From an uncultured Piscinibacter sp. (lineage in GTDB: Bacteria > Pseudomonadota > Gammaproteobacteria > Burkholderiales > Burkholderiaceae_C): 64,000 bases of DNA. Under the pieces are notes generated by a model, which saw nothing but the letters and a program-made list of their open reading frames with translations, was not told where the DNA came from and did no database searches. Each line of letters begins with the position of its first letter. Within the stretch, counting starts at the first letter, position 1. The stretch covers positions 1 through 64,000 of the forward strand of contig NZ_CALFYO010000016.1 in NCBI RefSeq assembly GCF_937952055.1. The letters run 5' to 3'. The position numbers and the translations under genes were made by a program. Below, piece by piece: positions 16,276-24,370 of the stretch.

Positions 16276-16551
16276 TCAGCGCTTGCCCAATCCGGCCAGC
16301 ACCGCGCCGGCATCGACGTCTTCAAGGCAAGGTGTCACGCTCATAGCCAGGAGGTCAGCCCATTGAGCCTGATACTGGAACATCGCCTTCGCATCCGATG
16401 ACTCGGTCACCGCGAAGCCCTGGCCGCTCATGCCATGCCAACGCCCGATCAGTTCAACGCCCTTTGGCGGCGCACCTCCCGTCTCCAGGAAGCGCGCAAC
16501 TGCGGCGTTGAACGTGCCTTGCGGAAGGGTCCAACTCACGATGTACTTCAT
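16276..16551 (-). CDS. DUF3303-like protein on the reverse strand
   Basis: 91 residues starting MKYIVSWTLPQGTFNAAVARF, the usual start of the DUF3303 (dimeric alpha-beta barrel) family, followed by ELIGRWHGMSGQGFAVTES and MFQYQAQWADLLAMSVTP. Function unknown. GGAGATACCC precedes ATG 16551, a good ribosome site on the reverse strand. The promoter should lie in 16552-16713. Flanking 16168-16275 has no gene. Confidence 0.82.
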   Translation of the reverse strand: MKYIVSWTLPQGTFNAAVARFLETGGAPPKGVELIGRWHGMSGQGFAVTESSDAKAMFQYQAQWADLLAMSVTPCLEDVDAGAVLAGLGKR

Positions 16552-16713
16552 GGGTATCTCCAGTCTTCTCGAGAAGGAGCAGCCACCGTACACGCGTGGG
16601 CTTGGTGGTGCCCCGGAGCCCGTCAGCCCACAGAGGGGGCACACAGCGTACGCTCGTTGCCGTGGAATTGAAAGGCCGCTGAACGACCGGCCGCGCTGCC
16701 AGGCGAACGTGGG

Positions 16714-16841
16714 GACCGACCTTCGCTCGAGCAGGGCCCTCCACCGGCCTGGCACTTGGTCCGCGAAGCACCGGTCCTTATCATCCGCATCGTGGGCCAA
16801 GCGCCATCCCGGCGTCGGCGCGCTCAGCTCAAACGTTCGGT
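16714..16841 (+). other. attC site with covarying boxes
   Basis: R'' GACCGAC and R' GTTCGGT (16835-16841): both boxes depart from GCCTAAC/GTTAGGC at partner positions, so ACCGA still pairs with TCGGT. 128 bp. Confidence 0.9.
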
Positions 16842-16867
16842 CTCACAGCAAACATCTCACTCCCCCC

Positions 16868-17440
16868 TTGACCATCCTGCACACAACACGCCTGCGCCTT
16901 GAACCCTTTGGCGAGCACCATCTCGACGGTCTCCACGAGATGAATAGGCGACCTGAAGTGATGCGCTATATCAGCGGACAGCCCGAGACGCGCGAGCAGA
17001 CCTCGGCAGGAATAGCACGTGTACAGCGCTGCTGGGCTGCATGGGGAACAAGCTGGTGGGCCTTCATCGAACTGAACGGCGGTCGTGTCGCAGGCGCGGG
17101 CTGTATCCAGCACCTGCGGCAAGAGGCTGCCATCCCTGCCGATCTGGAGCGTCTGCGCAGCAATCCTCTGGAGGTCGGGTGGCGCCTACACCCTGACTTC
17201 TGGCACCAAGGTTTGGCTTCGGAGGCCGCGGCCCGAATGGCCGCCTTCGCCTTCGAGAACCTCGCAGCGGCGGAGCTTCTGGCCGTCCGCCACCCCGACA
17301 ATATTGACTCATCGCGCGTCATGGACCGCCTGGGTATGCGCTACCGAGGGCTTGAGCCTTGGTATGGCACGACTCTGGCGACCCACGTGCTCAGCCGTGA
17401 GGAGTGGCAACGCCCGCATCCGCTCCCTGGTGAGGCCTAA
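16868..17440 (+). CDS. GNAT family acetyltransferase, RimJ/RimL type
   Basis: 190 residues. The sequence begins with TTRLRLEPFGEHHLDGLHEM, the normal start of RimJ/RimL-like enzymes, and has VGWRLHPDFWHQGLASEAAARM (about 98-119) as acetyl-CoA loop and AVRHPDNIDSSRVMDRLGMRY as motif B. TTG 16868 is the only start near the expected N-terminus, with no obvious ribosome site. The stop overlaps the next R'' box. Family members acetylate protein or small-molecule amines. Confidence 0.82.
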   Translation: MTILHTTRLRLEPFGEHHLDGLHEMNRRPEVMRYISGQPETREQTSAGIARVQRCWAAWGTSWWAFIELNGGRVAGAGCIQHLRQEAAIPADLERLRSNPLEVGWRLHPDFWHQGLASEAAARMAAFAFENLAAAELLAVRHPDNIDSSRVMDRLGMRYRGLEPWYGTTLATHVLSREEWQRPHPLPGEA

Positions 17441-17562
17441 CCCTTCGCTCGAATGGTGACCTCCACCGGCATGGCCCTTGGCCCGCGAAGCGGTTCAGGT
17501 CGTCATTCGCCTCGCGGGCCCAGCGCCATCACGGTATCGGCCCCTCAGCTCAAACCTTAGGC
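17435..17562 (+). other. attC site with altered crossover base
   Basis: R'' GCCTAAC, R' CTTAGGC (17556-17562): the recombining G is C here. 128 bp. Confidence 0.9.
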
Positions 17563-17565
17563 CCC

Positions 17566-18030
17566 ATGCAGCTCCGCTCGGGCACCGCCAACGACGCAGA
17601 AGCCATCGCCGCGCTCATTGCGAGCTTCCAACCCGAGCTCACCGACAAACCGGACGGCACAGGAGCTGAAAGTTTCCTCGCGTCGGTCTCGAGCCAGGCT
17701 GAACGTGGGTATCTCGAATCACCGCGCTACACCTACATCGTCGCCGAGCGCGAAGGAGCCTTGCTGGGGTTCATCGCGCTTCGAAATGTCAGTCACGTCT
17801 TCCACCTGTTCGTGGGCCGGAACCATCAGCGTACAGGTGTAGCCCGTCGCCTTTGGCAGGAGGCAAAGGCTCACGCGCTCAAGACTTCCGCCCCGCGCCA
17901 GTTCACGGTGAACTCAAGTCTTCGAGCCGTCGCCACGTATCGTGCCTTCGGTTTCGAACCCGCCGGTGAGGTCGTCTCCGTACATGGCATCTCGTTCATA
18001 CCCATGCGGCTTGCCCTTCCCGAGAATTAA
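17566..18030 (+). CDS. GNAT family acetyltransferase
   Basis: 154 residues. ALLGFIALRNVSHVFHLFVGRNHQRTGVARRLW (about 65-97, given here in part) holds the acetyl-CoA loop QRTGVA, and FTVNSSLRAVATYRAFGF is motif B. ATG 17566 directly follows the attC R' box by three bases. The stop TAA is directly before the next R''. Confidence 0.88.
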   Translation: MQLRSGTANDAEAIAALIASFQPELTDKPDGTGAESFLASVSSQAERGYLESPRYTYIVAEREGALLGFIALRNVSHVFHLFVGRNHQRTGVARRLWQEAKAHALKTSAPRQFTVNSSLRAVATYRAFGFEPAGEVVSVHGISFIPMRLALPEN

Positions 18031-18156
18031 GCCTAAGCCCTTCGCTCGAGCGGATCCCGCAGGCAAGGCACTTGGCCCGCGAGCCGGGAAGAGTCATCAT
18101 CCGCTGCGCGGGCCAAGCGCCTTCCCGGCGTCGGCCCGTTAACTCAAGCGCTGGGA
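18031..18156 (+). other. attC site, long form, drifted boxes
   Basis: R'' GCCTAAG, R' GCTGGGA (18150-18156), 126 bp. Confidence 0.85.
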
Positions 18157-18170
18157 GCACAGGAACGCGC

Positions 18171-18707
18171 GTGCTTGCACCCGAGATGTCTGGCTTCGCC
18201 GTCACACCCATGGTCGTCGCTGACGCTGACGACTGGGTCGCCTATGCGGCGCTTCCTGAGTCCAACGAGTTCGTCAGCTCCACCGTCAGATCGACGGCAG
18301 ACGCTGTTCCCCTGATCGAGCGCTCCCTGTCAGGTGACCCAAACTCACCTCTGCTATTCGCCATCCGAGAGCTTTCGTCCGCTCGTCTCATAGCTTCGGT
18401 GGGCTTTCACACAGTGTCCAGCTTGAACCGAACGGCCGAGATCACCTACACGGTCCACCCGCAACTCTGGGGAAGAGGTCTGGCTACTCGCGCGTGTGCA
18501 GCGGCGGTGCAATGGGCGTTCGAACACAAGGGCTGGGCCCGAATCCAGGCAACCACACTGGAGCGTCATCACGCGTCGCAGCGGGTGCTAGCCAAGTGCG
18601 GCTTTCAGCTGGAGGGCAAGCTGCGCAACTTCCGCATCGTCCGCGGAGTCCCGAGCGATTACCTCTTGTTCTCAGTCATTCCGGGCACCGCCGCGAGTGC
18701 TGCCTAG
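18171..18707 (+). CDS. GNAT family acetyltransferase
   Basis: 178 residues from GTG 18171 (AGGAA upstream); ATG 18186 is an alternative. ITYTVHPQLWGRGLATRAC (about 91-109) contains the acetyl-CoA loop, then IQATTLERHHASQRVLAKCGF is motif B as in RimJ-like enzymes. This is the third GNAT cassette in a row (16868, 17566, 18171). The TAG stop lies in the next R''. Confidence 0.87.
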   Translation: MLAPEMSGFAVTPMVVADADDWVAYAALPESNEFVSSTVRSTADAVPLIERSLSGDPNSPLLFAIRELSSARLIASVGFHTVSSLNRTAEITYTVHPQLWGRGLATRACAAAVQWAFEHKGWARIQATTLERHHASQRVLAKCGFQLEGKLRNFRIVRGVPSDYLLFSVIPGTAASAA

Positions 18708-18760
18708 CCCTCCGCTGGAGCGGGACCTCCGCCGGCCGCCCCTCAGCTCAAACCTTAGGC
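18702..18760 (+). other. attC site, 59-bp short form, altered crossover base
   Basis: R'' GCCTAGC, R' CTTAGGC (18754-18760). Confidence 0.9.
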
Positions 18761-18971
18761 AGCAGAGACGGCAGAAGCCACGTGTTTGACCCGCTCGGAC
18801 GACGCTCGTTGCCATCGCCGGGTGTTGCTCCGAGTTGCGCACAGTCATGCCCTGGACATGTCGAGCAGCCGAGCACGATGCTGGTGTTTGAAGCCTTTCT
18901 TGCCCTCGCGGCGATGTTTCAGGTGCTCTCACCTTCCCTGCGCTCATGTGCGGGAGCCTGTCCGAACAGGA

Positions 18972-18988
18972 GGCCGGTTTCGCCGGCC
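18972..18988 (+). other. Short perfect hairpin upstream of the 19045 gene
   Basis: GGCCGG and CCGGCC are separated by TTTCG, a 6-bp GC stem. It lies in the 284-base leader 18761-19044, which otherwise has no supported gene; a weak frame from ATG 18880 lacks features. A terminator or folding element of the cassette leader is possible. Confidence 0.4.
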
Positions 18989-19044
18989 ATCGGCCACCGA
19001 CCGGGCTGTCCTGCGGTCGGCGTTGGTACTAGCCAGGAGCGAAC

Positions 19045-19533
19045 ATGAAGCACTCCATCTTGCTTGGATCGATTGGCCTGATGCTGACCACCGCGGCCAC
19101 GGCCGCCGGCTTGCCACGTCAAGGCAACGACGCATACACAACGGACTACATCGTCCATTCCGCGAGACCCTTGAAGTTGGCGGACCGCACGGCTTCGCTC
19201 GTGGAGTTCAGTGGCGTATCGCGCAATGACAAGGGCTCTGGGATGTTCCACCGCTTGGGCGTGCGCTGTGTTGGCCTGCACGAGTCCGGCAGCCCGCAGG
19301 CAGTCTCACGCGGCGCTTGCACGGAAACCGACGCTGATGGTGATCAGATGTTCTCCACTTACGAGTCCCGCATCGCCGACGGCAAGCCAATTGTCACGCA
19401 TGTGTTTGTCGGGGGTACCGGGAAGTACGCTGGCATGACCGGTCGCGCCGACTATTCGGTCGTACCGGTCAAGTCATCCGATGGAATGGCGATGTTCTCC
19501 GTACCGCATCGAGCCTCGTGGAAGTTGCCTTGA
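19045..19533 (+). CDS. Hypothetical secreted protein, beta-barrel-like
   Basis: 162 residues with a signal peptide (about 1-21, ending TAA-AG) and a mature part rich in beta strands. GGTGKYAGMTGRADYSVVPV near residues 127-146 resembles the closing hairpin of DUF3224/allene-oxide-cyclase-like barrels, though overall assignment is open. It contains two cysteines that could pair. AGCCAGGAGCGAAC precedes ATG 19045. Unlike most cassettes it has a long leader. Confidence 0.72.
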   Translation: MKHSILLGSIGLMLTTAATAAGLPRQGNDAYTTDYIVHSARPLKLADRTASLVEFSGVSRNDKGSGMFHRLGVRCVGLHESGSPQAVSRGACTETDADGDQMFSTYESRIADGKPIVTHVFVGGTGKYAGMTGRADYSVVPVKSSDGMAMFSVPHRASWKLP

Positions 19534-19615
19534 CGGCATGCAACCGATGAGGGCAACCAGCGGCTGGGCCTTGTTGTACGCCCATACCTGTTCGCGACAG
19601 CAGGAGGCAGCTGCT

Positions 19616-19742
19616 GCCTAACCCTTCGCTCGGGCGGATCTGTGCCCGGCAGGGCATCTTGGCCACGAGGCGCTCACGCAGATGATCCGCCTGGCGGCCA
19701 AGACGCCCTGCCAGAGCCAGCCCCTCAGCTCAGACATTGGGC
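19616..19742 (+). other. attC site, long form, divergent hairpin
   Basis: R'' GCCTAAC, R' ATTGGGC (19736-19742), 127 bp. The stem reads GGGCATCTTGGCC ... GGCCAAGACGCCC, unlike the main type. Confidence 0.87.
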
Positions 19743-19896
19743 GGCTCACACAACCAACTGCGCCTGCACAGCGTCTTCCACGCTGACCTGGCAGGTCTGC
19801 CGTCCGTTAAGGGCGAGCCCTCAGACGTTCCTAAGTTTTGACGCCCAAAGTAGAAGCACAGTCAGCGTCGACTGGAGACGGTGAAAAGGAAGGATC

Positions 19897-20181
19897 ATGA
19901 ACCTCAGCAGCATTGGCGTAGCGCTGTGCCTCGCGGCAGCCGTGACTGGCGTCTCTTCGTACGCCGGTGAACATCGCAAGGAGTTGCGCGACAAGCGTCA
20001 CCAAGCCTCGAACATGCAAGCTATTGCCGTCGCGGCCAAGCCCGGTGAGCCTGCCCACGGCTGGCAGTACTTCTCCGATGCGCGTAGGAACCGAGCGGTT
20101 GTCATCAGCCCCAGCGGCGACTACTACTACAGCGACGGAGAGGGTCTCGAACTCGTGTTCAAGGCAAGCAGAGCCGCCTAA
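19897..20181 (+). CDS. Small secreted hypothetical protein
   Basis: 94 residues with a signal peptide (about 1-23, ending SYA-GE) and a basic helical stretch HRKELRDKRHQASNMQ followed by GWQYFSDARRNRAVVISPSGDYYYSDG. AAAAGGAAGGATC before ATG 19897 is one of the best ribosome sites in the region. The TAA stop lies in the next R'' box. Family unknown. Confidence 0.75.
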   Translation: MNLSSIGVALCLAAAVTGVSSYAGEHRKELRDKRHQASNMQAIAVAAKPGEPAHGWQYFSDARRNRAVVISPSGDYYYSDGEGLELVFKASRAA

Positions 20182-20303
20182 GCCTTCGCTCGAGCGGGGA
20201 CCTCCACCCGCATGGCACTTGGCCCGCGAGGCCCTGCAGGTCTATGCTTCGCCTCGCGGGCCAAGCGCCATTCCGGCTCCGCCCTTCAGCTCAAACCTTA
20301 GGC
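20176..20303 (+). other. attC site with compensated crossover base pair
   Basis: R'' GCCTAAG and R' CTTAGGC (20297-20303) are perfect complements: the outer C:G pair has become G:C on both sides. 128 bp. Confidence 0.92.
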
Positions 20304-20354
20304 GTCACACAATCCATGCTGCGCACCGCGCAGTTGTTCTGCGGAAAGGTTGAC

Positions 20355-20831
20355 ATGAGCGCTCCTTCTCACGGCGCAGTTCTGGCGGAGTTGAAGCGTC
20401 TCACGGACGAATTCTTCCACGCCGTCTCCTTCGAGGCGGGAGAGAGGCCGGCCTACTCCAAGCTTCACGAGTTGTTCATCAAGCCCGGCCTGCTTATCAA
20501 GGCCAGTGGTGCCGAGCCAGAGATCTCCTCTGTCCTAGAGTTCATCCAACCTCGCCAGGCCTCGGTCGAGGCCGGAGAGTTGACACGGTTTCGTGAAGCA
20601 GAGACCGCAGAAGCCACAGAGGTCTTCGGGAACGTCGCGCAACGCTTCAGCGCCTACGTCAAGTCCGGCACCCTCAAAGGTGCCTCCTTCGAAGCGCGCG
20701 GCATGATCTCCACGCAGTTCGTTCTCACCCCCGGCGGTTGGAGAATCAGTTCCATGGCCTGGGACGACGAACGTCCGGGGCTCAAACTACCAAAGCACTT
20801 CGAACCCACAGAGTTCGGCTCCGCGACGTAG
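20355..20831 (+). CDS. NTF2-like (DUF4440-type) protein
   Basis: 158 residues, soluble. Helix VLAELKRLTDEFFHAVSFEAG, then a pocket-forming region and the terminal strands FEARGMISTQFVLTPGGWRISSMAWDDERPG, consistent with the NTF2/SnoaL cone fold. Such proteins may be enzymes or binding proteins; no catalytic set is obvious. ATG 20355 follows GGAAAGGTTGAC. Other NTF2-like loci here: 38693, 53614 (reverse), 55924 and 60866. Confidence 0.72.
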   Translation: MSAPSHGAVLAELKRLTDEFFHAVSFEAGERPAYSKLHELFIKPGLLIKASGAEPEISSVLEFIQPRQASVEAGELTRFREAETAEATEVFGNVAQRFSAYVKSGTLKGASFEARGMISTQFVLTPGGWRISSMAWDDERPGLKLPKHFEPTEFGSAT

Positions 20832-20855
20832 CTGCGGCCCCAAACGCGCGAAGGC

Positions 20856-20983
20856 GCCCAACCCTTCGCTCGAGCGGACCTCCACCAGGACGGCACTTGG
20901 CCCGCGAGGCTCTCGAGGTCTATGCTCCGCCTCGCGGGTCAAGCACCATACCGGCGCTCGCCCCCTCAGCTCAAGCACTTGGC
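20856..20983 (+). other. attC site, long form, drifted R'
   Basis: R'' GCCCAAC, R' ACTTGGC (20977-20983), 128 bp. Confidence 0.87.
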
Positions 20984-21011
20984 GACACAGCAGCATCCGG
21001 CGGAGGTTCAA

Positions 21012-21470
21012 ATGCTCATCGACGGCGCATGTCATTGCGGAGCAATCACCTTTACCGCGGAGGTTGATCCTGCGCGAGTCATGGTGTGCCATTGCTCCGA
21101 TTGCCAGGTCCTCTCGGGCTCGCCGTTTCGCCATGTTGTTCCGGCCGACACACAGCACTTCGTCCTCACTGGCAACCCGACGGTCTATGTGAAGGTCGCA
21201 GACAGTGGCAACCGTCGCGTCCAGGCCTTCTGCCCGGCGTGCGGCACCCCGATCTACTCATCCGCCACTGAGAGCCCCACGTGGGTCAGCATTCGCCTTG
21301 GGTGCGTCAGTCAACGAGCGGCACTCAAACCATCCGCTCAGATCTGGTGCCACTCTGCGTTGCCTTGGTTGTCAGAGCTCTCCTCTGTACCCGGCTCGCC
21401 GGAGCAACAGGCCATTTCAGCAGCCTTGCCTGCACCGGAGCCCCTGGCTTCAGCCAGGAAGGCCGCTTAA
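21012..21470 (+). CDS. GFA family zinc-binding protein
   Basis: 152 residues. GACHCGAITFTAEVDP at the start, CHCSDCQVLSGSPFRHVV (about 26-43) and FCPACGTPIYSSA (about 76-88) are the three Zn-ligand blocks of the GFA fold. Expected to be cytoplasmic; activity unproven for most members. CGGAGGTTCAA precedes ATG 21012. The TAA stop is in the next R''. Confidence 0.9.
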   Translation: MLIDGACHCGAITFTAEVDPARVMVCHCSDCQVLSGSPFRHVVPADTQHFVLTGNPTVYVKVADSGNRRVQAFCPACGTPIYSSATESPTWVSIRLGCVSQRAALKPSAQIWCHSALPWLSELSSVPGSPEQQAISAALPAPEPLASARKAA

Positions 21471-21509
21471 CCCTTCGCCGGCGCTCTCGGCTTCGCTCAA
21501 ACATTGGGC
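21465..21509 (+). other. attC site, 45-bp minimal form
   Basis: R'' GCTTAAC, R' ATTGGGC (21503-21509). Left arm CCTTCGCCGGCG joins right arm TTCGCTCAAAC directly. Confidence 0.85.
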
Positions 21510-21645
21510 GTCTCACGACACACCCTGGACGCTCACGGCGCCCCCATGCCGCCCGTCTGCGCGGACGCTCATCCAGTCTTTTTTGAACGTGTGACGCGGC
21601 GTATCGTGTCTCACCGGCTATTCGGCGCACCCTGCTGGAGGGATC

Positions 21646-22019
21646 ATGAACTTCAGTCTCCTGTGCATGCTGGCCTACATCGTCACCGGCCTGTTCGGAC
21701 TCTCCTTTCTTCTCGCTCCTGAGACCACTGGTGCCTTCTACGGGATCTCAGGCTGGAACCCCGGCACGACAGGGGTGGCGAGGTACTTCGGCACCGGCCT
21801 CCTGTTCACAGCCGCGGCCGCCTATGCCGTTCGTCCTGCCACAGATCCGTCGCTGCGGCGTCGCTTCGCAGGCGTGTTCTCGGCCGCCAGCGTCATAGGT
21901 GCCCTGCTCTCCATCCAACTCGCGATCACCGCGCGACCAATGCGCTCGGACGGTCCACTGTCGTGATCTATGTCTTTTTCGCCGCGGCTTGGTTCGCTGT
22001 GACCCGACGCACGGCCTAG
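21646..22019 (+). pseudogene. Four-segment membrane protein with frameshift before last segment
   Basis: The frame from ATG 21646 (GGAGGGATC upstream) gives three membrane segments (about residues 4-24, 42-62 and 74-92) and stops at TGA 21964-21966 after 106 residues. Shifting frame near 21930-21940 restores a fourth hydrophobic segment, VVIYVFFAAAWFAVTRRTA, ending at TAG 22017-22019 just before the next attC. The fourth segment looks genuine, so a one-base indel (biological or sequencing) is likely. Family not recognised. Confidence 0.7.
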
Positions 22020-22035
22020 TCACTGTCGTGGAGAC

Positions 22036-22104
22036 GCCCAACACTTCGCACAAGCGGCCCCGCCATGGCATGCCGCGGCGGTCCACTTGGCTCCAGCGTC
22101 AGTC
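22036..22104 (+). other. attC site, 69-bp form
   Basis: R'' GCCCAAC, R' GTCAGTC (22098-22104); internal GCCATGGCATGCCGC differs from the main type. Confidence 0.8.
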
Positions 22105-22124
22105 GCCGCCGGCAGACGCGGCGG

Positions 22125-22505
22125 CTACGCCAAGTCTTGATGAAGACACAGATAGTTCCCCTCCGAGTCCTTGAACCAGGCCGCCTTCTCCGCACCGAGC
22201 ACGCACACGTGGTTGACCGTTTTGAATTCGGGGAAGTCGTAGTCTTCAAATGCAACGCCCGCGCGCTTCAATTCGGCAATCGTCGATTCGATGTCTTCGA
22301 CCTGGAAGCTGATTGCCGTGTGCTCTGCCTTCGTCCCTTCCGGCTTCGGGAACAGGGCAAGTGTGCTGCCAGCGACCCGGTAGACAAACTTGCCGTCTGG
22401 CTTGAATCCTCCCGGCACCAGACCTAGGCGTCGTTCGTAGAACTCGCGGGCTCGGGCCATGTCGATGACCGGGAGCATTGTGGTAACCGTAGCGTTGGCC
22501 AACAT
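22125..22505 (-). CDS. VOC family (glyoxalase/bleomycin-resistance-like) protein
   Basis: 126 residues, reverse strand. TTMLPVIDMARAREFYERRLGL at the start and WFKDSEGNYLCLHQ at the end are the paired beta-alpha-beta modules of the vicinal-oxygen-chelate fold; ISFQVEDIESTIAELKRAGV lies between. Possibly a metalloenzyme or a drug-binding protein; the ligand set is not diagnostic. ATG 22505 follows AAAGGACTGCAT. The promoter should lie in 22506-22639. Confidence 0.87.
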   Translation of the reverse strand: MLANATVTTMLPVIDMARAREFYERRLGLVPGGFKPDGKFVYRVAGSTLALFPKPEGTKAEHTAISFQVEDIESTIAELKRAGVAFEDYDFPEFKTVNHVCVLGAEKAAWFKDSEGNYLCLHQDLA

Positions 22506-22639
22506 ATGCAGTCCTTTCACTCAGCGTCGAGGAGCTGGCGCACGAGGAACCGCTTGGGCTCATGGAGCCAGCCAACAAGCATAGGACGCCCCGCCTCGCG
22601 GGTCCAGCGCCCGGCCTCAAGCTGGCAAGAGGTACCGAC

Positions 22640-22765
22640 GCCCCATCCTTCGCTGGGGCCGACTCGTACCGGCATGGCACTTGGCCGGCGAACCGGTGGT
22701 TCTTATCATTGGCCTCATGGGCCAAGCGCCATGCCGGCGCACATGCCCCCGCCCAAACGTCAGGC
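22640..22765 (+). other. attC site, long form, degenerate R''
   Basis: R'' GCCCCAT, R' GTCAGGC (22759-22765), 126 bp. Confidence 0.85.
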
Positions 22766-22790
22766 AACGCAAACTCGCGCAGGAGCGTCC

Positions 22791-23630
22791 ATGCCGAATC
22801 GATTGAACCAAGCCATCCAGACGCACTACTCCAGCCCGGATGTGGGCAGCGTCATCCTGGCGGCTCTGGAGAAGGCAGGCAAAGACCTGAACCACCTTAC
22901 GCTGGAAGACTTGGCACCCGTCGACGAGTTTCATATCCGCGGTCGGGCGGCGACCCTCGAGCTCGCCCGGGCTGCTGGACTCGATGCGACGAAGCGTGTT
23001 CTCGATGTCGGCAGCGGCGTTGGCGGGACTTCGCGATGTCTTGCAAAGGAATTTGGCTGCAGCGTCACCGGCATCGATCTCACGGACGAATACTGCCGTG
23101 CGGCTGCCATGCTCTCCGCCAAGGTTGGCCTCTCGGATCTGGTCAGCTATCGCCAGGGTGATGCCACCAACCTGCCGTTCAACGATGGAGTGTTCGACGT
23201 CGTCTGGACGGAGCACGTGGCCATGAACATTCCGGACAAGACCCGGCTGTACAGAGAAATGCACCGGGTTCTAAAGCCGGGTGGCACGCTCGCCATCTAC
23301 GACGTATTGGCGGGTCCTTCCGGCCCGGTCTTGTTTCCTGTCCCGTGGGCACGCACACCGGATACGAGTTTTCTCGTTCAACCGAGCGAACTGCGAAGGC
23401 TTCTTGAGGAAGCCGGATTCACAATCTCAGACTGGTCGGACACCACGGAGGTGGCGCGCGATTGGTTTGTGTCGCTGGCCGAGAAGATCCGCAAGGAAGG
23501 GCTGCCTCCCCTCGGATTCCATGTGCTACTGGGGTCTGACTTTCAAGCGATGGCGCAGAATCAACGGCGGAATCTTCAGGAGGGACGGATTGTTCTTGGA
23601 CAGGTCGTCGCAAGGAGCGGCGTTGCCTAA
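22791..23630 (+). CDS. Class I SAM-dependent methyltransferase
   Basis: 279 residues. Motif I is VLDVGSGVGGTSRCLA (about 68-83), motif II GIDLTDEYCRAAAML (about 92-106), and the acidic-loop region QGDATNLPFNDGVFDVVWTEHV (about 120-141) and LKPGGTLAIYDVLAG (about 158-172) complete the Rossmann methyltransferase core. The layout resembles sterol/sarcosine-type small-molecule methyltransferases. ATG 22791 follows CAGGAGCG. It is long for a cassette. Stop TAA overlaps the next R''. Confidence 0.9.
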   Translation: MPNRLNQAIQTHYSSPDVGSVILAALEKAGKDLNHLTLEDLAPVDEFHIRGRAATLELARAAGLDATKRVLDVGSGVGGTSRCLAKEFGCSVTGIDLTDEYCRAAAMLSAKVGLSDLVSYRQGDATNLPFNDGVFDVVWTEHVAMNIPDKTRLYREMHRVLKPGGTLAIYDVLAGPSGPVLFPVPWARTPDTSFLVQPSELRRLLEEAGFTISDWSDTTEVARDWFVSLAEKIRKEGLPPLGFHVLLGSDFQAMAQNQRRNLQEGRIVLGQVVARSGVA

Positions 23631-23689
23631 GAATGGCGTGCAGCCGGCGTCCGCCATCGGACGCGGCAATCAAGCGCCGAACGTTGGGC
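23625..23689 (+). other. attC-like site of a different sequence family
   Basis: R'' GCCTAAG and GCGCCGAAC plus R' GTTGGGC (23683-23689), 65 bp. The interior GGCGTGCAGCCGGCGTCCGC shares nothing with the other sites. Confidence 0.75.
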
Positions 23690-23705
23690 GTCACGGGGAT
23701 CTGCC

Positions 23706-24254
23706 GTGCAACTGGAGTCTGACGTTGTCGCAGTCAGAGCAGCGGCTGCCGCGCTGGTTGGCCTGACTCTCGCTGCTGCTGCGCGCGCCACCGAACCTGA
23801 CTTCGGCTGGTTCGGCAGTCTTGCTGGTTCTTGCTGGGTCGCGACGTTCCCCGACGGAAGGACATTCCACACGCAGTGCTACACGCGTCAGTTTGGCAAG
23901 TTCTTGCGTGGCTCGGCCAAGCTGGAGTCCGAACGCGAAGGCCAACGGTCTACACAGTTCGAGGGCGATTCGCTGTTCGCCTGGGATCAATCCACCCGCA
24001 GGATTGCGTACTTCATCTGGGGCTCGGACGGCAGCTACCGGCAGTTGGATGCGCACTACGTGGATGAGGAACTCTTCTTCCCGGTACCTGGCCGTACGGA
24101 TCCAACGCAGATCGCCTATCGATCGGTCTGGCGCCGCATGGGAGAGAACTCCTTTGAGGTCAGGCGGGAGCGACTTTCGGGCGGAGCCTGGAGCGTCGAT
24201 CTGAAGGTTGTCTATCGGAAGGATCAGCAGTCTCCCGGAAACGGCTCACGTTGA
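23706..24254 (+). CDS. Hypothetical secreted protein
   Basis: 182 residues. Signal peptide-like start (AVRAAAAALVGLTLAAAARA), then DFGWFGSLAGSCWVATFPDGRT and FLRGSAKLESEREG, a lipocalin-like beta-rich chain. Similar proteins are described only as conserved hypothetical. Start GTG 23706, with no strong ribosome site. Its left attC is of the odd type at 23625, so this gene may have entered with a foreign site. Confidence 0.7.
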   Translation: MQLESDVVAVRAAAAALVGLTLAAAARATEPDFGWFGSLAGSCWVATFPDGRTFHTQCYTRQFGKFLRGSAKLESEREGQRSTQFEGDSLFAWDQSTRRIAYFIWGSDGSYRQLDAHYVDEELFFPVPGRTDPTQIAYRSVWRRMGENSFEVRRERLSGGAWSVDLKVVYRKDQQSPGNGSR

Positions 24255-24255
24255 C

Positions 24256-24367
24256 GCCTGACCTTTCGCTGGAGCCGACTCGCACCGGCATGGCACTTGG
24301 CCCGCCAGACGCTGGTTCTTATCATGCGCCTCGCGGGCCAAGCGCCACACCGGCCCAAACGTCAGAG
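24256..24367 (+). other. attC site, 112-bp form
   Basis: R'' GCCTGAC, R' GTCAGAG (24361-24367). The right arm is shortened to CCGGCCCAAAC. Confidence 0.87.
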
Positions 24368-24370
24368 CGC

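Noticed and set aside
18880..19048. Short frame from ATG 18880 (MLVFEAFLALAAM)
   Set aside because: A hydrophobic start but the rest is Pro/Arg-rich nonsense and no ribosome site; the strong gene is at 19045.
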